A stretch of 15,488 nucleotides of DNA, taken from assembly GCA_016193385.1 (NCBI GenBank), contig JACPSF010000071.1, forward strand, positions 1-15,488, read 5' to 3'. The translations under genes were made by a program, and so were the position numbers. Each line of letters opens with the position of its first letter. The stretch's first letter is position 1. Positions 1 to 5,190 of this stretch are shown here, piece after piece. The notes below the pieces were generated by a model. The model was not told the DNA's origin and did not search any database. It worked only from the letters and a program-made list of their open reading frames with translations. Origin of the DNA: Deltaproteobacteria bacterium. Lineage in GTDB: Bacteria > Desulfobacterota_B > Binatia > UBA9968.

Positions 1-1
1 G

Positions 2-493
2 ATGGTGAACAAGCTGCTCGAGACGTCACAAAATAAGAATATCCTCGCCCTTCAGATTGATACGGCGACCTCTCCCGAGAACCTGATCACCCAGGTCGAG
101 AAGATCGCAAAGGTCTTGAAGAAGGAAGAGGAAGCGCTGCTCTGGAAGAAGCAGTTCCTGGCCAGATTGACCGGCCTCCACGCAAAACTCTCAGCCTTCT
201 CTGGAAAGAGGGCGGTGGTCCATCTCCAGGCCCAACCGTTCAGCCGATGGGCGGGTCTTTCCATCGTTCAGGTGATTCGTTCCGGAGAGCTGCCGCCGAA
301 AGCGATCGCCGATGCTGTTGCGAAGAGCCCCGACCTCGTGGTGGATATCCTTCATTTCCCCACGGCAAAGACCATTGCAGAAAATGCAAAATGCGGATAT
401 GTGCAGGTCATCAATTTCCCAGGCGTTGAGAATACCAAGACCTTGGAGGATATCTTCGATTACAATGTGACCCAGCTTCTCAGGGCCTTCTAA
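2..493 (+). CDS. Metal-type ABC transporter substrate-binding protein, C-terminal part (5' end probably outside window)
   Basis: The 163 readable residues look like the C-terminal lobe of a ZnuA/TroA-class (cluster A-I) periplasmic binding protein, which would deliver a divalent metal to an ABC importer. Residues 28-68 form the long linking helix typical of the class. It is followed by GKRAVVHLQAQPF (His74) where zinc-binding relatives have a strand ending in a ligand His. Next comes the ELPPKAIADAV segment, which in relatives follows the second-lobe ligand loop, then VVDILHFPTAKTIAE (Asp115, His118) and the INFPG...TKTLEDIFDYN ending. Family members are usually about 290-320 aa, and no signal peptide is present. 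The ATG at base 2 is therefore probably internal and the gene partial, although the frame simply meets the window edge. Permease and ATPase partners are not in view. A related non-metal substrate is possible, because the ligand set differs from classical ZnuA. Confidence 0.65.
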   Translation: MVNKLLETSQNKNILALQIDTATSPENLITQVEKIAKVLKKEEEALLWKKQFLARLTGLHAKLSAFSGKRAVVHLQAQPFSRWAGLSIVQVIRSGELPPKAIADAVAKSPDLVVDILHFPTAKTIAENAKCGYVQVINFPGVENTKTLEDIFDYNVTQLLRAF

Positions 494-507
494 CAGGCTG
501 TTAAGAG

Positions 508-525
508 CGCCGGGATAAACCGGCG
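508..525 (+). terminator. Hairpin just after the binding-protein gene, possible terminator
   Basis: CGCCGG at 508-513 pairs perfectly with CCGGCG at 520-525 around a 6-nt GATAAA loop, starting 14 nt after the stop codon. No T-run follows, so an intrinsic terminator is uncertain. It may only protect the 3' end. Confidence 0.3.
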
Positions 526-673
526 TGGATGGCCGCTAGACGCCCCAGAGACAAGGGCCGGTGGCGGGGCTCTTCAATCGGCTCTTTCTCTTCTGGCGAC
601 TCTCGATACCTGGAGGCAAAAGCTTCGTCTCCCAAGCAGGGAAACGGTTCAGAATAGGGTCGAGAATAGGGTC

Positions 674-880
674 GGGCATGCCTAATTGACCTTTCGGCGG
701 ACGCCTCTTTGGCCTCCGCCGTAACCTGGAAACGTTCTCATCGTTTTCCACAACCCAAAAAAGCCCGGCTGGGGAGCCAGTCGGGGCGATGATGTGGAAT
801 CGAAGATGCGACCTGCCTGCCGGCAGGCAAGCTGGATCGGGTAACCCAGCCGAAGCTAGTTCCGCGTAAAATAAGGCAAA
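674..880 (+). repeat. Dispersed intergenic repeat, copy A (full length)
   Basis: This is homologous along its length to copy C (3533-3705), and its 3' third is homologous to copy B (1659-1732). The left end shares GGGCATGCCTAATTGACC with copy C exactly. The right end is CCCAGCCGAAG...GCGTAAAATAAGGCAAA. The termini are imperfect inverted repeats: TGCCTAATTGAC (679-690) against TGCCTTATTTTAC (complement of 866-878). Two internal hairpins are visible: GGAAACG (728-734) with CGTTTTCC (742-749), and CCCGGCTGG (764-772) with CCAGTCGGG (777-785). No ORF or transposase lies inside, so it looks like a MITE- or REP-like non-autonomous element. It sits in the convergent space between the binding-protein gene and the antitoxin gene. 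With its tail it fills most of 494-1000, where I see no gene. Confidence 0.7.
814..829. repeat. 16-bp perfect palindrome inserted inside repeat copy A
   Basis: TGCCTGCCGGCAGGCA is a perfect 16-bp palindrome. When copies A, B and C are aligned, this stretch and 2-3 neighbouring bases are present only in A, between the conserved blocks CGAAGATG and ATCGGG. It therefore looks like a secondary insertion of a small palindromic unit into the element. The same palindrome is, from memory, abundant in some uncultivated bacterial genomes; that was not checked here. Confidence 0.55.
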
Positions 881-967
881 ATCATGAAGAAGGCAACAAG
901 CAAAAGGGGATAGGATGAAGGCGGAAGGATGAGGGATGAAAAATGATGGAGCAAGAAGAAGACACCA

Positions 968-978
968 GTAAAATAAGG
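968..978 (+). repeat. Stray copy of the repeat's right terminus beside the antitoxin stop
   Basis: GTAAAATAAGG recurs here exactly as at 866-876, and AAAGGCAAAG follows a few bases on, echoing AAGGCAAA at the end of copy A. It lies 23 nt before the antitoxin stop codon. It could be a remnant of another element end or a short slippage duplication. Confidence 0.4.
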
Positions 979-1000
979 ATAAAGGCAAAGTGCCGACTTA

Positions 1001-1258
1001 TTATTTTAATCCAAGGCGGCGGCGGAGTTCGGCAGAGGAAATGCCGCCTTCTTTTTTCAGTCTAGACCGAGACCGTTCGATAATCGCCAAGAACTTCCGG
1101 TTCGTGCTGAGAGATGCCGTTTCTCCGTCGGTATTAGGAATAGGAATTACCGCAGCAACGGGCTTCCCAGCCTTGGTCACGATGATTGGCCCTTTCTTGG
1201 CTTTAAGCGCATACTCCGAGAGGGGCGCTGAAGCTTGTCTTAGCTCAACTTTCTTCAT
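1001..1258 (-). CDS. Phd/YefM-family antitoxin
   Basis: This 85-aa protein is the antitoxin of a type II toxin-antitoxin pair. It would bind and neutralise the neighbouring toxin and repress their shared promoter. The N-terminal half has the Phd/YefM DNA-binding fold signature: short basic start, helix ending in LSEYALKAKKG, then PIIVTKAGKPVAAVIPI (residues 24-40), where the GKPVA turn is characteristic. The tail (residues 50-85) is charged and helical, ending in a RLGLK motif; this is the part expected to wrap the toxin. Its ATG overlaps the toxin's TGA by 4 nt (ATGA at 1258-1255). The two are translationally coupled, with the toxin first, which is the reverse of the usual phd-doc or relBE order. 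The family call is firm; which partner subfamily it belongs to is less so. Confidence 0.85.
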   Translation of the reverse strand: MKKVELRQASAPLSEYALKAKKGPIIVTKAGKPVAAVIPIPNTDGETASLSTNRKFLAIIERSRSRLKKEGGISSAELRRRLGLK

Positions 1259-1554
1259 AGCTCTACAATCTCCCTACCTATTCTCACCCTATTTCCGACT
1301 TTTATCCCAACGGCCAATACGTATACCCTGGGCTCGGGCTCTTCCTCAACATCATAATACACCCTTAAGCTCCCAATGCGAAGCTCCCAGGGGGCGATAG
1401 GATTCGGCCTCATAGGCTTCCTATTCCTCGTCTCGGTCGTGGGTTCATGGAGGAGTTGACGATCTACTGTGTCTATCACCGTCTTTCGCTGCCTTGCGGT
1501 AAGCCGTTGGAGATGGTCCTCAGCCTCCGGAGAGTATTCGATATTATAGGCCAA
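1255..1554 (-). CDS. RelE/ParE-superfamily toxin
   Basis: This 99-aa protein has the RelE/ParE layout: an N-terminal strand MAYNIEYSPEAEDHL, a helical hairpin containing LTARQRKTVIDTV (about residues 18-30), then the core strands WELRIGSLRVYYDVEEE (about 56-72) and VYVLAVGIKVGNRVRIGRE. RelE-type members cleave mRNA on the ribosome and ParE-type members poison gyrase. The sequence does not decide between them, although the WELRIG..RVYYDV form is common in RelE-like entries. The start is TTG at 1554: an in-frame TAG lies immediately upstream, and an AAGGAAG ribosome binding site is 9 nt away. It is the first gene of the pair and overlaps the antitoxin by 4 nt. The module lies between dispersed repeat copies A and B, consistent with an accessory, exchangeable unit. 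Confidence 0.85.
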   Translation of the reverse strand: MAYNIEYSPEAEDHLQRLTARQRKTVIDTVDRQLLHEPTTETRNRKPMRPNPIAPWELRIGSLRVYYDVEEEPEPRVYVLAVGIKVGNRVRIGREIVEL

Positions 1555-1563
1555 CTATCTACA

Positions 1564-1570
1564 CTTCCTT
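1564..1570 (-). promoter_or_regulatory. Ribosome binding site supporting the TTG start of the toxin
   Basis: AAGGAAG on the minus strand lies 9 nt before the TTG at 1554. With the in-frame stop directly upstream, it fixes the start despite the non-ATG codon. Confidence 0.5.
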
Positions 1571-1658
1571 CCCGAAGTTCGCCGCTGGGAGTGTTCCGCG
1601 GATTTTACGAAAATGGTGGGGAGGAAGGCAAGACGAAAGTATGACGGATAGAGCCTTG

Positions 1659-1732
1659 CTATGATGCGGGATCGAAGATGTGCCCAGATCGGGAGACCCA
1701 GCCGAAGTGAGTTTAGCGTAAAATAGGGCAAA
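1659..1732 (+). repeat. Dispersed intergenic repeat, copy B (5'-truncated)
   Basis: The block ATGATGCGGGATCGAAGATG, followed by ATCGGGAGACCCAGCCGAAG and AGCGTAAAATAGGGCAAA, matches the right-hand third of copy A in the same orientation. It lacks the palindrome insertion and the left two thirds. Homology with A continues into the tail, where both have GAAGGCAACA about 10 nt after the terminus. It lies about 105 nt upstream of the toxin start. Confidence 0.6.
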
Positions 1733-1946
1733 TTTACAAAGAAGGCAACAGGCGTGAGCCGTGAGCCGGTAGCCGTGAGGAAGAAGGGAGGAGAAGAAGG
1801 CAACAGGCGAGCCCTTCGGGATCTCAAATGGCAAATTGCAGGTCTCAAATAGGAAGCAAGAGAGAAACAATAGGCAACAGGAGGAAGACGAAAGACAACA
1901 AAAGCAGGCAATAGACACACAAGAGGGTGGGCTGGCTTAGGAAGAT
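1733..1946. other. Gene-free purine-rich, low-complexity stretch
   Basis: No gene is supported here. The stretch holds degenerate reiterations: GGCAACAGG at about 1745, 1799 and 1873, GTGAGCCGTGAGCC with GGTAGCCGTGAGG following, and AGGAAGAAGGGAGGAGAAGAAGG. It also holds a GCCCTTCGGGAT hairpin followed by CTCAAATGGCAAATTGC (from 1811) that is related to a stretch at 7684-7750. It looks like slippage-grown intergenic filler attached to the tail of repeat copy B. Confidence 0.5.
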
Positions 1947-1957
1947 CTAGGTGCGAC

Positions 1958-2288
1958 TCATTTTCTTAGGACCAGATCGACTATAGGGACTTTTAATGCA
2001 GCAGCGATCTTCTCTAGGGTTTCTAGGGAAGGGCGGTGTCTTCCGGACTCTACGCGAGAGAGATTGGGGCGATGGATACGACGCTTCCGCCTCGTACAGA
2101 ACCCGATCCCACGGCACTTCGTATTTATTCCCCGACGCCTGAAGCACACGGAAGAAGAAACGCCTCTCATCCACCTCGACCTTGACGACGTCTGTCCCGT
2201 CGTCGCAGTCTAAAAGAGAACGGCTAAAAGCGTACTCTTTGCCGCTATCAAAGGTTACCAAAAAAAGGTGGGTGCACCTCTTCGGCAA
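1958..2288 (-). pseudogene. Broken HTH (XRE/Cro type) regulator gene
   Basis: Two reading frames each carry half of one protein. The upstream frame (from a TTG at 2288) gives an N-terminal domain of about 70 aa including KYEVPWDRVLYEAEASYP. The other frame gives HRPNLSRVESGRHRPSLETL followed by EKIAAALKVPIVDLVLRK and a stop at 1958, a clear XRE-type HTH C-terminal half: recognition helix RPNLSRVESG and the P-S-LETLEKIAAAL helix. The frames meet near 2070-2085. The first two helices of the HTH and the linker, roughly 40-50 residues, are missing at the join. This is therefore an internal deletion plus frameshift rather than a simple indel. The protein would not bind DNA as read. The N-terminal domain is not one I can name with confidence. 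An assembly error is an alternative explanation. Confidence 0.6.
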
Positions 2289-2298
2289 TGTGCTGTGC

Positions 2299-2323
2299 GA
2301 TCCTTCGCTTCGCTCAGGATGAC
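2299..2323. repeat. Small interspersed palindromic repeat (GATCCTTCGC...AGGATGAC type)
   Basis: The unit GATCCTTCGCTTCGCTCAGG followed by ATGAC contains ATCCT/AGGAT arms around a short inner GC stem. Related units are widespread short intergenic repeats in many bacterial phyla (recalled, not searched). A diverged relative on the opposite strand is at 7747-7765 (GAGCGGAGCGAGGATG). It lies between the broken regulator gene and the coiled-coil gene. Confidence 0.5.
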
Positions 2324-2373
2324 AGGCCCTTTGGTTGCGGCCGTCAGGTCTCGCCGTGTCTCTGCGGTAAATC

Positions 2374-3396
2374 CTATCCCTGAGGGAGGCGCGTTTTGGC
2401 TTGCTCCATGAGAACCTGTTTGACGTCGGTCAGCGCCTTGGCCCCGGAAGCCCCTTCGATGGCCTTGACCGCGATGTCCTGAACCTGCCGCTTGGCCTCT
2501 TCCACCTGCTTGTGCAGCGTTTCTATCTCGACGGACTGCCGGGCAATGGTGTCCTGCAGCGACTTGATCTGGAGTTCGGCAAATCGCTTCTCTGCCTCAC
2601 TGTCCTTCTTGAGAAGCACGATCTGTTGTTCAGACCTCTGTTCCACCACCTTGACGGAGGCTGCCACGGCCGCATCGATTTCCTTCTTGACCCTGGCGGG
2701 GAATTCCTCAACTTCTTTCTTCAAGCGCGCCCATTCCTCTTCCTTTTCCTTGATGGCGGCTTCTCGCTGCTGCCAACCTTTTTCGAGAGCCTCCTGCCTT
2801 TCCTTGTTGTTCTTCTCGAGCAGCCGCATCTCCTCTTCGTACTTGTCCTGGGTTTTCTTGCGCTCCAGAGATTTCTTGTATTCGTACTCCTCGGCCTCGC
2901 GTTGCCGCTGCTTTTTCAGATTCTCCTCGAGATCCTTTTGCTGCCGTTCACGTTCCCGCTCCTCTTCGGCCCAGGCCCCACGCCGGCTGGATATCTCCGC
3001 CTCCAGCTCCTCCTTTTGTTGTCCGTAGTCCCGAATGAGCTGGTCCAGAGCTGTTGCGGCAGTGTCGATTTTGTGCAGCCGTTCCAGTTCCTTGGTTTCC
3101 AGAGATACCGCCTCGCGGACGTTTTGGAGCTTCTCGACCTCGGCGACGAGCTTCTCGGAAAGCTGCGCCAGAGATTTCGTGATCTCCAGCCCCAGGCCTG
3201 AGATCCTTTGCACGACATCGTCAACGGTAACTTCTGCGACCGCCCGGCGGATTTCTGTCTCTCGCAGCCGGGAAAGTTCATCGGCCTTGGGGCTGGCCGT
3301 TTCCTTCTGTTGCTCCACTTCGTCCACGAGTTTTGAGAAATCCTTCTGAATCTCAGCCTTTGGGCGTCTGGCGCGGCTTGGCGTCACTCTGGCCAT
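2374..3396 (-). CDS. Coiled-coil protein of unknown function
   Basis: The 340-aa protein has no signal peptide or membrane segment. Residues 1-20 are basic (RPKAEIQKDF), and about 45-105 form an amphipathic region (VTVDDVVQRISGLGLEITKSLAQLSEKLVAEVEK). Then come about 200 residues of highly charged Glu/Lys/Arg heptads, with runs such as EEERERERQQKDLEENLKKQ and EKEEEWARLKKEVEEFPARV, forming a long coiled coil. The last 35 residues (VQDIAVKAIEGASGAKALTD...) resume a less charged, possibly globular end. From memory this resembles conserved hypothetical coiled-coil proteins of cyanobacteria and uncultivated bacteria; I cannot assign a role. The ATG at 3396 is preceded by GGAGGG 8 nt away. It is apparently monocistronic. 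The upstream minus strand has an AT-rich ACTTATATATG stretch near 3430-3440 that could hold a -10 box. A structural or filament-like cytoplasmic role would be a guess. Confidence 0.75.
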   Translation of the reverse strand: MARVTPSRARRPKAEIQKDFSKLVDEVEQQKETASPKADELSRLRETEIRRAVAEVTVDDVVQRISGLGLEITKSLAQLSEKLVAEVEKLQNVREAVSLETKELERLHKIDTAATALDQLIRDYGQQKEELEAEISSRRGAWAEEERERERQQKDLEENLKKQRQREAEEYEYKKSLERKKTQDKYEEEMRLLEKNNKERQEALEKGWQQREAAIKEKEEEWARLKKEVEEFPARVKKEIDAAVAASVKVVEQRSEQQIVLLKKDSEAEKRFAELQIKSLQDTIARQSVEIETLHKQVEEAKRQVQDIAVKAIEGASGAKALTDVKQVLMEQAKTRLPQG

Positions 3397-3532
3397 CGCT
3401 TTTCCCTCCGTAATCCCTTGCGGGTTATGACATATATAAGTCTTTTTTCGTCAGACCCTACTCCCCCAAATCCCGCGTTTCAAGCGGAACTTAAACAACA
3501 CCGGGGAAAGATATAAATCAGAATCGAATTCG

Positions 3533-3705
3533 GGGCATGCCTAATTGACCGTTTAGCCGATCGTCGCCAAATCTGGAAGCCCGCTCATCGCTTTCCACAA
3601 GCCAATGAGCTTGGCTGGAGGACCCAGGCCGGGCGATGGTCTGGAACCACGGAGGTAGCCGAATCGGGGGAACCAGCCGAAGTTAGTGTCGCCTAAAATG
3701 GGCAA
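3533..3705 (+). repeat. Dispersed intergenic repeat, copy C
   Basis: It starts with the same GGGCATGCCTAATTGACC as copy A and ends AACCAGCCGAAGTTAGTGTC then GCCTAAAATGGGCAA. The interior is diverged but alignable (CTCATCG..TTTCCACAA, CTGG.GGA.CCAG, GGGCGATG.T.TGGAA). The hairpins are kept: GGAAGC (3575-3580) with GCTTTCC (3590-3596), and CTTGGCTGG (3610-3618) with CCAGGCCGGG (3624-3633). It lacks the palindrome seen in A. It ends 3 nt before the stop codon of the FAD oxidoreductase gene, so it forms that gene's immediate 3' flank. With it, the 3397-3708 gap is accounted for apart from the coiled-coil gene's promoter region. Confidence 0.7.
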
Positions 3706-3708
3706 GGA

Positions 3709-5190
3709 TTAACCCGGGCGGTTGGGTTTGCCTTTGAAGCCGGTGCCGAAGCCGGCCTCTTGAGCCGCCCAGGCGCCAGCCACCCGCCCGCTGAAGATCG
3801 ACGGGCCGAACATGGTGCCTTCAAGTCCCGCCTTGCCGTTGATGTGGCCTCCGGCCATTCCTGATACTTCGCCGGCGGCGTAAAGGCCCGCAATGGGGTC
3901 AAAGAATTTGTCCAGCACCCGGCATTTCAGATCGGTCTTGATCCCGCCGAAGTTCTTGCGCGCCAGCGGGAAGATCTGAATTCCGTAGTATGGCGGCGTG
4001 TCGAATTTTTTCGCCAGCTTCAGAGGCTTGCCGAAATCGGGCTCGCGCTCAAGGCCGTCGGCGCACGCGCGATTGTATCTGTCGACGGTCGCCATAAAGT
4101 TCGGGACATCGACCTCCATCCTGCGGGCAAGCTCGTCGAGCGAGTTAGCCTTACGGATATAGGGCGAGTTCTCGAGCAGCTCCTCGACTTTGTCTCGCAG
4201 GATGTTATCACCCTGGCGGTAATACGGATCGGCGACCGCCATCTCAGCGGTCATTGGAGAATCGAGTATCGCCCACGCATGCGGCGGGTCTTGCGCCAGC
4301 AGGGCGGGAGTGGCCGAGGCCCCGCCGGTGAGCGCTTCGTTGTGGAAGCGGCTCCCCTGCCGGTTGACCCAGATGTAGCCCGGCGTGAGACGAAAGACCA
4401 GGCCCCTGCGGCCTCCGGGATCGCGGTAATCCGGAGTCGCGTAGATATAGAACCACACATGCTCCATGTGGGTTAGATAGCCGCCGATCTCGCGCACGAG
4501 CTTGTGGCCCGCGCCCGTCGCGCCAACGCCGCCCCCTGCCAAGACCTTGAAAGGTTTGAGCTCAGGCCTCACTTCATAGACCATGTCGAGGTTGGCGTTG
4601 AAGCCTCCGGTTGCGACGACGAGGACCTTGCTCCGGATCTCGATCGGATCTCCGCTCTTGCGGTCGGCGGCCTCCACGCCGCACACCCTGCCGTTTTGCC
4701 GTAGGATCTTGGTGGCCTCGGTAGAGGTCAAGATATCCTCGACGCCGATGTTCTGCGCGGCGCGGATCAGAGTGGAGGTGGTACCCAAACCGTTGTTTTC
4801 CGGCCGGTGCCAGCGCATCAAGCGGTTTCCCTCTTGAGGTTGTAGTCCGACCCACTTGACGCCAAGCTTCTCCAACCAGAGGTATAGGTCGTGCAGAGAA
4901 TGCTCGATATAAAACCTCGCCCAGACTTCGTCCGCCGCCCCCTGTCCCCATTTGACCCAGTCCTCGAAGGCGATATCGGGATTGTCGTGGATGCCGTGTT
5001 TCTCCTGCAGCGGGCTGCCGGCGACGAGACAGCCCCCGCCCGAGATGATCGAGGTACCCCCCATCGTGTCCTGCTGCTCGACCATGGCGACGCGGGCGCC
5101 CGCGCTGTGGGCCTCGATGGCCGCGGCCAGCCCGGCCCCGCCGGTCCCGATGATCGCGACGTCTACTGAAAGTGAATGCTTGGCGCTCAT
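3709..5190 (-). CDS. FAD-dependent oxidoreductase, fumarate reductase/flavocytochrome c type
   Basis: This 493-aa soluble flavoprotein belongs to the FAD_binding_2 group, which includes fumarate reductase flavoproteins, ketosteroid dehydrogenases and tricarballylate dehydrogenase. Members oxidise or reduce a C-C bond next to an activating carbonyl or carboxyl group. The N-terminal Rossmann motif is GTGGAGLAAAIEAHSAGARV (G15-x-G17-G18-x-G20, with Glu38 ending the second strand). Further FAD-contact regions are MGGTSIISGGG (about 43-53), VLVVATGGFN, and the C-terminal GLYAAGEVSGMAGGHINGKAG. The capping domain lies between, ending in VDRYNRACADGLEREPDFGK, as usual in the family. There is no heme motif, signal peptide or membrane anchor. 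Its ATG overlaps the ligase stop by 4 nt (5190-5187), so it is the last gene of the catabolic operon. It may act on a CoA ester or free acid made by the neighbours; the substrate cannot be read from sequence. Confidence 0.85.
   Translation of the reverse strand: MSAKHSLSVDVAIIGTGGAGLAAAIEAHSAGARVAMVEQQDTMGGTSIISGGGCLVAGSPLQEKHGIHDNPDIAFEDWVKWGQGAADEVWARFYIEHSLHDLYLWLEKLGVKWVGLQPQEGNRLMRWHRPENNGLGTTSTLIRAAQNIGVEDILTSTEATKILRQNGRVCGVEAADRKSGDPIEIRSKVLVVATGGFNANLDMVYEVRPELKPFKVLAGGGVGATGAGHKLVREIGGYLTHMEHVWFYIYATPDYRDPGGRRGLVFRLTPGYIWVNRQGSRFHNEALTGGASATPALLAQDPPHAWAILDSPMTAEMAVADPYYRQGDNILRDKVEELLENSPYIRKANSLDELARRMEVDVPNFMATVDRYNRACADGLEREPDFGKPLKLAKKFDTPPYYGIQIFPLARKNFGGIKTDLKCRVLDKFFDPIAGLYAAGEVSGMAGGHINGKAGLEGTMFGPSIFSGRVAGAWAAQEAGFGTGFKGKPNRPG

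Noticed and set aside
536..988. 150-codon minus-strand frame across repeat copy A
   Set aside because: It translates repeat and low-complexity sequence (for example the palindrome gives CLPAGR), with no family resemblance and no ribosome binding site.
1555..1920. Two overlapping minus-strand frames of about 120 codons over repeat copy B and its tail
   Set aside because: The translations are Ser/Leu/Cys/Pro-rich low-complexity strings produced by purine-rich repeats. Nothing in them is protein-like.
1733..1946. CRISPR-like array from the recurring GGCAACAGG words
   Set aside because: The words are 9-14 nt, unevenly spaced and imperfect, with purine-rich filler rather than spacers, and no cas genes are present.
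2401..3201. 266-codon open frame on the plus strand opposite the coiled-coil gene
   Set aside because: Its Leu/Phe/Asp-rich translation is the mirror of Glu/Lys/Gln codons. No ribosome binding site or recognisable domain is present, while the minus-strand gene has a good start and protein-like heptads.
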